A DNA stretch of 40,503 bases from Gemmatimonadota bacterium (GTDB lineage Bacteria; Gemmatimonadota; Gemmatimonadetes; Gemmatimonadales; GWC2-71-9), in the NCBI GenBank assembly GCA_003221895.1, contig QHUJ01000136.1, positions 1 to 40,503 of the forward strand. The letters are read 5' to 3'. The notes under the pieces are model-generated. The model was not told the origin of the DNA. It made no database searches and worked only from the letters and a program-made list of their open reading frames with translations. This document shows, piece by piece, positions 1 to 7,484 of this stretch (positions within the stretch are counted from its first letter, which is position 1; every line of letters begins with the position of its first letter). The position numbers and the translations under genes are program-made.

Positions 1-468
1 TACGGCTGCATCGAAGCCTACGCGTCCGGCCCCGCGATCGCGACGCGCGCGATCGAAGGCATCGAGTCCGGCACTGAGACGTCGCTCGGGCAATACGTCA
101 ACGGCGATCTCACCAAGATCACCGCGCAGATCGTCTACGAGGCCGCGAACGATGGTGACGAGTGGGCGCTCGAGGTCGTGCGGGAAACCGCGTCGCTGCT
201 GGGCGCCGCCGTGGCGAGCTTTCTGAACATCTTCAATCCCGAAGTCGTCGTCATCTGCGGCGGTGTCACCCAGGCCGGAGACCGGCTGTTCAATCCCCTC
301 CGCTGGGAAGTGAAGCGACGCGCGTTCAAGCCGGCGTGGGAAGCCTGTCGCATCGTGCCGGGCACCCTGCCCGGCACCGCCGGTGTGTTTGGCGCCGCCG
401 CCGTCTTCATCCAAAAGCACTGGGGGCTCGGTGGCCGAGGGGGGCAGGGGGGGGAGGGAAAGCGCTGA
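1..468 (+). CDS. ROK family sugar kinase/regulator, C-terminal part (5' end outside window)
   Basis: The frame is open from base 1 to the TGA at 466-468 and gives about 155 residues of a ROK (repressor/ORF/kinase) protein. The first residues read YGCIEAYASG, which is the end of the ROK zinc-site signature (CGCxGC followed by LEAYASG). The last zinc-binding Cys is therefore inside the window and the first ones are outside. Further on, FNPEVVVICGGV followed by a C-terminal GTAGVFGAAA is typical of ROK glucokinases, which phosphorylate glucose or a related hexose with ATP in the cytoplasm. No helix-turn-helix can be judged because the N-terminus is missing. The tail is Gly-rich and its codons contain the purine-rich GGGGAGGG that probably serves as ribosome-binding site for the next gene. 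The stop overlaps the next start as CTGA. ROK membership is clear; the exact substrate is not. Confidence 0.85.
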   Translation, partial: YGCIEAYASGPAIATRAIEGIESGTETSLGQYVNGDLTKITAQIVYEAANDGDEWALEVVRETASLLGAAVASFLNIFNPEVVVICGGVTQAGDRLFNPLRWEVKRRAFKPAWEACRIVPGTLPGTAGVFGAAAVFIQKHWGLGGRGGQGGEGKR

Positions 469-1388
469 AGCGCGTCGGCGTCATCGGGTCGATGGTGTGG
501 GACACGATCTATGGTCGCGATCCCGCGCAGCCGGCGGTCCAGGAGTGGGGCGGCATCTCTTACGCGCTCTCCGCGCTGGATGCCTCGCTATCGGATGACT
601 GGGAGCTCGTGCCGCTCATCAAAGTGGGCCGCGATCTCGCCACGAAAGCGAATGAATTCATTCGCACGCTCCACCACGTGCCACCCGCCGCCCGGTTTGT
701 GGAAGTCCCCGAGCCCAACAACCGCGTGACGCTCCGCTATGAATCGGCGGAGCGGCGGTGCGAGCAGATGAGCGGCGGCGTCTCCCCCTGGACCTGGCCG
801 GAGCTGGGTCCGCTGATTCGCGACGTCGACGCGCTCTACATCAACTTCATCTCGGGTTTCGAGATGACGCTCGAGACGGCCCAGCTGCTGCGACGTGGCT
901 TTCCGGGCTTCATCTACGCGGACCTGCATAGCCTGTTCCTCGGCCGGCAGCCCGACGGCCTGCGTGTTCCGCGGCCGCTGCCTCAGGCTTCCGACTGGTT
1001 CAGCTGCTTCAATGTCGTGCAGCTGAACGAAGACGAAATGGGACAGCTTGGCAGCGATCCGCTGGCCACCGCGGCGGAGGCACTGCGTCAGGGCTGCACG
1101 TCACTGTGCGTGACGCTGGCGTCTCGTGGCGCGGCCTACTTCACCGGCGATCCGATCCGTACCGAACGCATTCCCGCCCCGCCAATAGATCCACCGGCGT
1201 TCACCCAGGTGAATGATCCCACGGGATGTGGGGACGTGTTTGGCGGCGCCGTCGTGGCGGCGCTGCTCTCCGGCGCCCGACTCGCAGACGCGGTGCGCAC
1301 GGGCACCCGACTCGGCACAAGAAACCTGACCCATCGCGGCGCCACCGGGCTCCGTGATCATCTCATGGGAAAGCTCTCGGTGGCATGA
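465..1388 (+). CDS. PfkB-family carbohydrate kinase, probable CTG start
   Basis: A 307-residue ribokinase/PfkB-fold sugar kinase, likely cytosolic and ATP-dependent. The N-terminus reads VGVIGSMVWDTI, the first beta strand of the fold. The C-terminal signature NDPTGCGDVFGG contains the catalytic Asp at about residue 257; the usual Ala of TGAGD is Cys here. The first strand begins directly after codon 465, and no ATG, GTG or TTG lies in a suitable place. The frame's ATG at 492 would cut into the strand, and the upstream ATG at 162 would add about 100 residues that are only the antiphase reading of the ROK gene. CTG at 465 overlaps the ROK stop as CTGA and sits about 7 nt after GGAGGG. The stop overlaps the next gene as ATGA. 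The substrate is unknown; pairing with a ROK kinase suggests sugar phosphorylation. Confidence 0.85.
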   Translation: MKRVGVIGSMVWDTIYGRDPAQPAVQEWGGISYALSALDASLSDDWELVPLIKVGRDLATKANEFIRTLHHVPPAARFVEVPEPNNRVTLRYESAERRCEQMSGGVSPWTWPELGPLIRDVDALYINFISGFEMTLETAQLLRRGFPGFIYADLHSLFLGRQPDGLRVPRPLPQASDWFSCFNVVQLNEDEMGQLGSDPLATAAEALRQGCTSLCVTLASRGAAYFTGDPIRTERIPAPPIDPPAFTQVNDPTGCGDVFGGAVVAALLSGARLADAVRTGTRLGTRNLTHRGATGLRDHLMGKLSVA

Positions 1389-2296
1389 CGCGACTCGTCG
1401 AGGTGCCGACGCAGTTTGACGATCGCTCCTTTGACCAATTCGCTGCCGCCTACGCTCAAGCAACCGACGGCGAGCGACTGCTCTTCGACGCGCACGCCGC
1501 CGAGTGGGCGTCACCGTACGGGCTGGTGGGATTGCTGGCGGCGGGCGAGGCCGCGGCGCGCCGCGGCGAGCGGCCCTTGCTGACGGCGCCCGCCAATCCG
1601 GACGTCGTGAGCTACTGGGCACGCGCCGGATTCTTTCGTGAGGCGGGCGACCTGTTCGAAGTCCACGGCAAGGTGCCCAGGACCAAGCCGGCGGTCGAGA
1701 GTGACGTGTTGCTGCCCGTGACACCGGTGCGGGCTGCTGAGGACGTGCACGCCGTCGTCAGCACCATCCAGCAGCGCGCGTCCGCGATCCTGAGCTCCGA
1801 GCTGGGACTCGATCCGAAGGCGACGATGGGATTCGCTATGGCGCTTTCGGAGTCATGTCAGAATATTGTGGAGCACGCCGGCACCGGCGGCTGGGTTGCC
1901 GTGCAGGCGTACAACTGGCGGCGCAAGCTGGCGCGCCGGGTGGTCGTGATTGCAGTCGCAGACGCCGGGGTGGGGTTCCGGCATTCTTTGGAGCCCACGC
2001 AGGCCAAGCGATTCGGCGAGCGGTGGGGCGACGCGGCGGCGCTGGAAGCGGCGTTGATTCAGGGTACGAGCCGATTCCGTGACCCGGGCCGCGGGCAAGG
2101 TCTCGCGGGCATCCGCCGCTATCTCGCCCGCTGGGAAGGCAAGGTCGCGATCCGCAGCGGGACTGCGCGCATCGCGATCGTCCCCCGCTGGGACGACGAC
2201 CTGCCGTTGAAAGATGGGTTGCCGGCGTTTCCGGGTTCGCAGGTCCTGCTGATCATTCCGGAGCAAGAGTCGGGAGGAGGGTCGTCGAAGCAGTGA
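1385..2296 (+). CDS. STAS-like/HATPase protein, anti-sigma-factor type kinase
   Basis: A 303-residue soluble protein. Residues about 1-100 look like an alpha/beta STAS-like domain (ERLLFDAHAAEWASPYGLVGLLA). Residues about 120-290 form a GHKL ATPase: N-box ALSESCQNIVEHA (Glu156, Asn160), G1 box VADAGVGF (about 191-198) and a glycine lid GRGQGL (235-240). No His-phosphotransfer domain or membrane segment is seen, so it resembles SpoIIAB/RsbW anti-sigma kinases more than sensor kinases. The next gene encodes a separate STAS-like protein, which fits a kinase/antagonist pair. ATG at 1385 overlaps the PfkB stop (ATGA), and the stop overlaps the next start (GTGA). No sigma factor lies in the window, so the target is unknown. 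Confidence 0.75.
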   Translation: MTRLVEVPTQFDDRSFDQFAAAYAQATDGERLLFDAHAAEWASPYGLVGLLAAGEAAARRGERPLLTAPANPDVVSYWARAGFFREAGDLFEVHGKVPRTKPAVESDVLLPVTPVRAAEDVHAVVSTIQQRASAILSSELGLDPKATMGFAMALSESCQNIVEHAGTGGWVAVQAYNWRRKLARRVVVIAVADAGVGFRHSLEPTQAKRFGERWGDAAALEAALIQGTSRFRDPGRGQGLAGIRRYLARWEGKVAIRSGTARIAIVPRWDDDLPLKDGLPAFPGSQVLLIIPEQESGGGSSKQ

Positions 2297-2721
2297 TTCC
2301 TCATATCATGGTTCAGGCCGTTCTCCAGCAATCGGTCTCCGGGTTCTATACCGACCTCGTCACACGGCCCACCGGACGCGCAGTTCGTGAGAACATCGAG
2401 CGAGAGCTCGCTCCCGGCACCGTCGCGGTGATGGACTTCACCGGCGTTGGCTGCCTCGATTACTCGTGCGCCGATGAGATCGTCGCGAAGCTGGTGCGCG
2501 ACAAGGTGAAAGTGCTGCTCCTGCGCGGGCTCACGGAGGCTCACCGCGAGGCCATCCAGCCCGTCCTGGCGGGTGCCGGCCTCGCGGTGCTCTGCGAGCG
2601 GGACGGGGTGCTCGAAGGCCTGGGGGCGAGTGAACCGGCGCCGGCCCTGCTGGACGAGCTGGTCGAGCGGCGACTGGCCGCGCGCAACCCCGGAGGCTCC
2701 ATCCGCTTCACCGCGGCGTGA
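2293..2721 (+). CDS. STAS-like (DUF4325-type) protein
   Basis: A 142-residue soluble protein. The central stretch TVAVMDFTGVGCLDYSCADEIVAKL resembles the STAS-like DUF4325 family, where a strand with the pattern DF.gV is followed by a Ser-containing loop and ADE. Ser in DYSCADE would be the candidate phospho-acceptor if this works like an anti-anti-sigma factor; that is inference. It follows the HATPase gene with a GTGA overlap, so the two are probably made together. GTG at 2293 is chosen for the coupling; ATG at 2308 is possible and would remove five residues. The C-terminal 40 residues (GASEPAPALLDELVERRL) are probably helical and not assigned. It ends with a GTGA overlap into the PLP enzyme gene. 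Confidence 0.65.
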   Translation: MIPHIMVQAVLQQSVSGFYTDLVTRPTGRAVRENIERELAPGTVAVMDFTGVGCLDYSCADEIVAKLVRDKVKVLLLRGLTEAHREAIQPVLAGAGLAVLCERDGVLEGLGASEPAPALLDELVERRLAARNPGGSIRFTAA

Positions 2722-3875
2722 AACGCCGTCGGCTGGGCCTCTCCACCCGCGCCATTCACGGGGACCCGAAGGCCCTCGCCGACTGGACCGCCGTCGCACC
2801 GCCGCTGTATCAAAGCTCCACATTCACCAACCCAGTCGGCTCGACCGCCGAAGTGCTCTACAGCCGCTACGGCAACAACCCCAACCAGGTCGCTATAGGC
2901 AAGAAGCTCGCGCTGCTGGAGGGTGCCGATGCGGCGCTGTTCCTGGCGAGCGGCATGGGCGCGGTGGCGCTCGCGCATCTCGCCGTGCTCCGGCCGGGCG
3001 ACCACCTGCTCGCGAGCGAATGGATCTACGGCGGCGTGTACCGCCTGTTCCGCGAGGAGTTCGGCAAACTCGGCATCGACGTGTCGTTCGTGAATCCCAC
3101 GCAGCAGCGCACATGGAAGCGCGCGATGCGCAAGACCACGCGCGCGGTGTTCCTCGAGACGCCCACCAACCCGTTGATGCGCGTCATCGACCTCGAGCCG
3201 ATCGCGGCGCTGTGCAAGGAAGAAGGACTGGCGCTCATCGTCGATTCGACGTTCGCCTCGCCGGTGAACCTGCGCCCGCTCGAGCATGGAGCCGACCTCG
3301 TCATCCATTCCGCGACGAAATACCTGAACGGCCATACCGACGTCATTGCGGGCGCCGTCGCCGGCACCGACCAGGTCGTGGAGGAGGTGCGGCGGCTGAT
3401 GCAGGTGTGGGGGCAGGCCCTCGACCCGTTCGCGGCCTGGCTGATCGACCGCGGCTTGCGGACGCTCACCGTTCGCGTGCACCGGCAGAACGAAATCGGT
3501 GTCGCCGTCGCGGAGTGGTGTGCCAAACAGGACTCGATCACGAAGGTGCATTATCCCGGGTTGCCCAAGCACCCCGATCACGAACTGGCGAAGCGCATCC
3601 TGGGTGGATTCGGCGGCATGCTCGGCATCGAATTGAAGGGCGGCGTGCGCGCGGCGGAGCGGTTCCTCAAGGCGCTGACGATCGCGGCGCACGCGCCGAG
3701 CCTGGGTGGCGTGGAAACGCTCGTATCGGAGCCGCGCCTCACGTCGCACGCGAGTCTCACCGCCGACCAGCGCGCGCAGGCTGGCATTCCCGACGGATTC
3801 CTGAGATTTTCCCTGGGACTGGAGGATCCCGATGATCTCATCGCGGACTTCGCCCAGGCTCTGGCGCGACAGTAA
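2718..3875 (+). CDS. Cys/Met metabolism PLP-dependent enzyme (cystathionine gamma-synthase/lyase family)
   Basis: A 385-residue cytosolic enzyme of the trans-sulfuration family, fold-type I PLP. The N-terminal STRAIHGD and PPLYQSSTF, then YSRYGNNPN, ASGMGA, ETPTNP, IVDSTFASP and SATKYLNGHTDVI are all standard family blocks. Lys201 in SATKY is the expected PLP Schiff-base residue. Members act as cystathionine gamma-synthase, cystathionine beta- or gamma-lyase, O-acetylhomoserine sulfhydrylase or methionine gamma-lyase; sequence by eye does not separate these. Length is normal. GTG at 2718 overlaps the previous stop (GTGA), and the next gene (ftsE) starts directly after the TAA. Its placement between a regulatory pair and cell-division genes looks like operon packing rather than a shared pathway. 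Confidence 0.88.
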   Translation: MKRRRLGLSTRAIHGDPKALADWTAVAPPLYQSSTFTNPVGSTAEVLYSRYGNNPNQVAIGKKLALLEGADAALFLASGMGAVALAHLAVLRPGDHLLASEWIYGGVYRLFREEFGKLGIDVSFVNPTQQRTWKRAMRKTTRAVFLETPTNPLMRVIDLEPIAALCKEEGLALIVDSTFASPVNLRPLEHGADLVIHSATKYLNGHTDVIAGAVAGTDQVVEEVRRLMQVWGQALDPFAAWLIDRGLRTLTVRVHRQNEIGVAVAEWCAKQDSITKVHYPGLPKHPDHELAKRILGGFGGMLGIELKGGVRAAERFLKALTIAAHAPSLGGVETLVSEPRLTSHASLTADQRAQAGIPDGFLRFSLGLEDPDDLIADFAQALARQ

Positions 3876-4571
3876 GTGATCAAGTTCACGAACGTCTTCA
3901 AGGCCTTCCCGAAGGGGGGCCTGGCGCTCAAGGACGTCTCCTTCCACGTCGCCAAAGGCGAATTCGCCTTTCTCACCGGTCACTCCGGCGCCGGGAAGTC
4001 GACGGTCATGAAGCTCATTTACGCCGACGAGCGCCCCACGTCGGGCGAGGTCCGCGTGTCCGGGTACAACGTGAACGAGATGCGCCCGCGCGACGTCCCC
4101 CTGCTCCGCCGCAAGCTCGGCATCGTCTTTCAGGATTTCCGGCTGCTCGAGGATCGCACCGCCGAAGAGAACGTCGCGTTTGCGCTCGAGGTCACCAGCG
4201 CGCGCAGCTCCACGATCGCGGCGCGCGTGATGCGCGTGCTCACGCAGGTCGGCCTGGCCGCCAAGGCGCAGGCTTACCCACGCGAGCTCTCTGGCGGGGA
4301 GCAGCAGCGCGTCGCCATCGCCCGCGCCCTCGTGAATGAGCCGACCGTGCTGCTCGCGGACGAGCCGACCGGCAACCTCGACGAGCGCGCCACCCGTGGC
4401 GTCTTCCAGCTGCTGCGCGACATCAACGCGAGCGGCACGGCCGTCGTCATGGCGACGCACGATCTCGACCTCGTGCGCCAGGCACCCTACCGCGTGATCG
4501 AGCTCCAGGAAGGAGCGCTGGTCTACGACTCCGCGGTAGATGAACCGCGCGACCAGGCTGCGGCGCCATGA
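3876..4571 (+). CDS. ftsE: Cell division ATP-binding protein FtsE
   Basis: A 231-residue ABC ATPase. Walker A is GHSGAGKST (35-43), the Q-loop lies in IVFQDFRLL (about 83-91), the signature is LSGGEQQR (138-145) and Walker B is [13 protein letters not shown] (158-170), followed by ATHD. The phrases HSGAGKST and FQDFRLL are typical of FtsE rather than of generic ABC proteins. FtsE binds FtsX at the inner membrane and couples ATP hydrolysis to activation of septal murein hydrolases. GTG at 3876 follows the previous TAA without a gap. The stop overlaps ftsX as ATGA, and the EnvC-like partner follows ftsX, giving a complete FtsE-FtsX-activator set. Confidence 0.95.
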   Translation: MIKFTNVFKAFPKGGLALKDVSFHVAKGEFAFLTGHSGAGKSTVMKLIYADERPTSGEVRVSGYNVNEMRPRDVPLLRRKLGIVFQDFRLLEDRTAEENVAFALEVTSARSSTIAARVMRVLTQVGLAAKAQAYPRELSGGEQQRVAIARALVNEPTVLLADEPTGNLDERATRGVFQLLRDINASGTAVVMATHDLDLVRQAPYRVIELQEGALVYDSAVDEPRDQAAAP

Positions 4572-5425
4572 ACCTCACCCTGCGGGAAGCGATGCTCACA
4601 TTCAAGCGGGCTCCGCTCCTCTCCGCGCTCTCGGTCACGACGATCGCGTTCTCGCTCTTCGTCCTCGGCTTGTTCGGGCTCGTCGTCGTGAACCTCCAGG
4701 ACGCCCTGCGGGCCATCGAGGAGCGCGTCGAGATCGTCGCCTATATCCTCCCGGGAACGCCGGCCGAAGCCACGGCGCAGGCGCTCAAGGACATCCAGGC
4801 CTTTCCCGAAGTGCAGGGGGCCAACTACGTGTCGGAGGATGACGCGCTCGTCCGCGCGCGTGCGGAGCTCGTGGAGCTCCGGGATGTGATGGAGGAGTTG
4901 GAGCGCAATCCCCTGCCCGCGTCGATCGAAGTGAAGCTCAAGCCGGGATTTCGCGACGCCGATCACGTCAGCATCGTGGCGGAGCGGATGCGTGGCTTTG
5001 GATTCGTGGACGATGTCCGGTTTGGCCGCGACTGGGTGGAAAACGTCGACCGCTTGCGTGGCCTTGCCGCCGCGGTGGGGATCGTCGTCGGCGCGGCATT
5101 CGCGGTGGTGGCGATTATCATCATCGGCACGACGATCCGCATGGCGGTGCTGCAGCGCAGCCGCGAGATCGCGATCATGCGGCTCGTGGGCGCGACCGAC
5201 GGGTTCATCCGCCGCCCGTTCCTGCTGCAGGGCGCCATCAAGGGGCTGCTCGGTGGGCTGGTCGCGGTCGGCCTCTCCTTTGGCGCCTACCTCCTGATCA
5301 ATCGGTATCTGCTGCAATCGGCCTTCTTCACAAATGGGCAGGCTCTCGCAATCGTCGGTTTCGGCGCGGTGATCGGATTGCTCGGAAGCGCCACGAGCGT
5401 GGGTCGACACCTCAAGCGCGTATGA
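4568..5425 (+). CDS. ftsX: Cell division permease-like protein FtsX
   Basis: A 285-residue inner-membrane protein. The cytoplasmic N-terminus (REAMLTFKRAPLLSALSV) is followed by TM1 (about 19-42) and an extracytoplasmic domain (about 45-160) with the FtsX patterns VEIVAYILPGTP and YVSEDDAL. Three more membrane segments lie in the C-terminal 120 residues, and the cytoplasmic loop LQRSREIAIMRLVGATDGFIRRPFLLQG is the hallmark of FtsX. It transmits the FtsE ATPase cycle to a periplasmic hydrolase activator. ATG 4568 overlaps the ftsE stop (ATGA), and its own stop overlaps the envC-like start (ATGA), so all three are translationally coupled. Length is normal. Confidence 0.95.
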   Translation: MNLTLREAMLTFKRAPLLSALSVTTIAFSLFVLGLFGLVVVNLQDALRAIEERVEIVAYILPGTPAEATAQALKDIQAFPEVQGANYVSEDDALVRARAELVELRDVMEELERNPLPASIEVKLKPGFRDADHVSIVAERMRGFGFVDDVRFGRDWVENVDRLRGLAAAVGIVVGAAFAVVAIIIIGTTIRMAVLQRSREIAIMRLVGATDGFIRRPFLLQGAIKGLLGGLVAVGLSFGAYLLINRYLLQSAFFTNGQALAIVGFGAVIGLLGSATSVGRHLKRV

Positions 5426-6639
5426 GAATGCGCGTGGTGCGTGGTGCGTGGTGCGTGGCCGCGATGCTCGTCGTACGCCCAGTCGCCGCGCAACGGCCGA
5501 CCTATCAGCAGCAGATGCAGGACAACCAGCGCCGTCTCGAGGACATCAAACGCGAGCGGTCGGAAGTCGAGCAAGAGCTGGCGCGGTTGCGCACGCAAGC
5601 CCACTCGCTCACCGATGAGATCTCCAACATCGAGCAGCAGAAGCAGAGCACCAATCGCATCGTCAACGAATTGGACCGCCAGATCACCGGCCTCGGCGGA
5701 CAAATCGATCAGATCACTGTCGATCTCTTGATCGCGCAGGATGCGTTGCTCGAGAAGCGCGCGGTCCTGGAACGCCGCTTCGTCGATATCTACAAGCGCG
5801 GGCCGCTCTACAGCTGGCAGGTGTTGTTCGCAGCGGCGAGCTTCGGCGATCTGTTGTCGCGCTACAAGTACCTCTTCCTGGTGAGCCGGCAGGACCGGCT
5901 GCTCAACAACGACATGCACAAGCTGCAGGACCGGGTGGCGCGGCAGCGTCAGCTGCTCGTCGAGGCGCGCGAGGCGCTGGCCAGGCGGCGGCGCGAGCGG
6001 ACGGACGAGCTTGGCCGCTACCTCACGCTCGAGCAGGAGCGGGAAGCGAACCTGCGCGAAACGCGCCGCAGCGCCCGTCAGGCCGAGCAGCGGCTCTCGC
6101 GGCTCGAGAAGGACGAGCGCGCGCTGAATGACCGGATCGAAGCGCTCGAGCGGGCGCGCCGGGAAGCCGAGTCCCGCGGCGCGGCGACCGCCACGGGGTC
6201 GATTACGACCGCCGACCTGGGAGGACTCGATTGGCCCGTCGAGGGGATGATCATCTATCCGTTCGGCACGACGACCGGCCCCAACAACACGCGCATTCCG
6301 CGCCACGGTATCGGCATCAGGGCGCCAGTGGGCACCGCGGTTCGGGCCGTCGCGCCGGGTACGGTGAGTCTCTCTGGATCACTCGGTCTCTATCTCACGT
6401 CCGTGCTGATCGACCATGGCGGCGGGTACTACACGGTCTACGCGTATCTCAACGACGCGACAGTCAAGCAGGGTGATCGCGTGATCCGCGGGCAGGTCAT
6501 CGGTCATGTCGGTGGCGAATCGAGCGATGAAGGTCCGCATTTACACTTCGAGATCCGGGGCCAAGGCGGCATAGCGCTGGATCCGGGCAACTGGCTACGG
6601 CGCCCCTCTCGCTCCGCTCGGCCCTCTACTCCACGCTAG
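5422..6639 (+). CDS. envC: EnvC-like murein hydrolase activator with degenerate LytM (M23) domain
   Basis: A 405-residue exported protein. The signal sequence ends near VRPVAAQ (about residue 24). A long coiled coil rich in Glu, Arg and Gln runs from about 28 to 250, and a C-terminal LytM/M23 domain from about 270 to 395. The peptidase site is degraded. Where active M23 enzymes have HxGxD, this one has RHGIG, with Arg294 and Gly298 in the two ligand positions. The catalytic His of YAHL is Tyr342. Only the HLH pair (373-375) remains. E. coli EnvC shows the same kind of loss and acts as an amidase activator under FtsEX control, so that role is inferred here, in the periplasm at the septum. ATG 5422 overlaps the ftsX stop. 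The signal sequence contains a 7-bp tandem repeat (5432-5458). Confidence 0.85.
   Translation: MRMRVVRGAWCVAAMLVVRPVAAQRPTYQQQMQDNQRRLEDIKRERSEVEQELARLRTQAHSLTDEISNIEQQKQSTNRIVNELDRQITGLGGQIDQITVDLLIAQDALLEKRAVLERRFVDIYKRGPLYSWQVLFAAASFGDLLSRYKYLFLVSRQDRLLNNDMHKLQDRVARQRQLLVEAREALARRRRERTDELGRYLTLEQEREANLRETRRSARQAEQRLSRLEKDERALNDRIEALERARREAESRGAATATGSITTADLGGLDWPVEGMIIYPFGTTTGPNNTRIPRHGIGIRAPVGTAVRAVAPGTVSLSGSLGLYLTSVLIDHGGGYYTVYAYLNDATVKQGDRVIRGQVIGHVGGESSDEGPHLHFEIRGQGGIALDPGNWLRRPSRSARPSTPR
5432..5458 (+). repeat. 7-bp tandem repeat, nearly four copies, in the envC signal-peptide codons
   Basis: The unit GCGTGGT occurs at 5432, 5439 and 5446, and a fourth copy at 5453 matches six of seven bases. 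It begins eight bases after the envC ATG. Because 7 is not a multiple of 3, gain or loss of one unit would shift the frame. Confidence 0.9.
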
Positions 6640-7484
6640 CGGTCGCGGCCGCCGCCCTGCTGGCCGCATGCGGTGACGCGAGCAGTGTCCTCACGGTGGC
6701 CGGCACGGTCGAAATCCGCGAAGTCCGGCTCAGTCCTCTCGCGTCAGGCCGCCTGGAGCGCCTGCTCAAGGATGAAGGCGACTCGGTCCGCGCCGGCGAT
6801 ACCGTCGCGGTGCTCGACCAGCCGGGGCTCGAGGCCATGATCGCACAGCGCCGCGCGCTCGCCGGCGCGGCGTCTGCGCGAACTGCGGAGATCCGTGCCG
6901 CCGTGGCGGACAGTGAACGCGCGGCGAACGATCTCGCGCGCGCCCGCGTGCTGCGGGCTCAGGGCATTACCTCCCCTCAGGATTTGGACCGCGCGCAGAG
7001 CGCCGCCTCGGCAACCGCCGCCCGGCTTCAATCGGTCCGGGCCGCGGTACGCGAATCGCAAGCTGCGCGCGCGGCCGTCCAGGTCACGGAGTCAATCCGC
7101 GATCAACTGGTCTTGATCGCGCCGTCTGACGGGATCGTCCTGACGCGTTTCGCCGAGCGCGGGGAGATGATCGCCGCCGGGGTCCCCGTCGTTTCGATCG
7201 GCCTGGTCAGGAGCCCGTGGATCCGCGCCTACGTGGGCGAGCGGTTCGTCGCTCGGCTCAAGACCGGCATGGCCGTACAGGTGCATGTCGACGGCTATCC
7301 CAAGACACCGTTCGGCGGACACGTGACGGAAATCGCGCCGCGCGCCGAATTCACGCCGCGCGCCGCCCTGACCGAGCGGGAGCGCGCGGATCTCGTGTTC
7401 GGAATCAAAGTCGCGATCGATGACACGGGTGGACGCCTGAAGGCCGGTATGCCGGTACGCGTCGAAATACCGCTCCTGCCGTGA
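6591..7484 (+). CDS. HlyD-family periplasmic adaptor lipoprotein of an ABC efflux system (probable CTG start)
   Basis: The conserved adaptor begins with VAGTVEIREVRLSPLASGRLERLLKDEGD, a biotinyl-lipoyl-like half-motif. An alpha-helical hairpin follows (about residues 80-165), then the second lipoyl half (LIAPSDGIVLTRFAERGEMI) and a beta-barrel region. Such adaptors link an inner-membrane ABC exporter to the outer membrane. In the same frame upstream of GTG 6696 lies a good lipoprotein signal: Arg in the n-region, then LAVAAAALLAAC with the lipobox Cys encoded at 6669. The frame is closed by a stop at 6528, and between that stop and 6696 there is no ATG, GTG or TTG. CTG 6591 is the best start and overlaps envC by 49 bases. 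A caller limited to NTG starts without CTG would begin at 6696 and lose the signal. The stop overlaps the ABC gene (GTGA). Confidence 0.8.
   Translation: MATAPLSLRSALYSTLAVAAAALLAACGDASSVLTVAGTVEIREVRLSPLASGRLERLLKDEGDSVRAGDTVAVLDQPGLEAMIAQRRALAGAASARTAEIRAAVADSERAANDLARARVLRAQGITSPQDLDRAQSAASATAARLQSVRAAVRESQAARAAVQVTESIRDQLVLIAPSDGIVLTRFAERGEMIAAGVPVVSIGLVRSPWIRAYVGERFVARLKTGMAVQVHVDGYPKTPFGGHVTEIAPRAEFTPRAALTERERADLVFGIKVAIDDTGGRLKAGMPVRVEIPLLP

Noticed and set aside
162-464. N-terminal extension of the PfkB kinase to ATG 162
   Set aside because: It is an out-of-phase reading of the ROK gene, Arg-rich, with no family features. The kinase fold starts at 465.
2541-4460. Long minus-strand open frame of about 640 codons
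   Set aside because: It runs antisense to the STAS-like, PLP enzyme and ftsE genes. Its product is Arg/His/Glu-rich without any motif, as expected opposite GC-rich codons.
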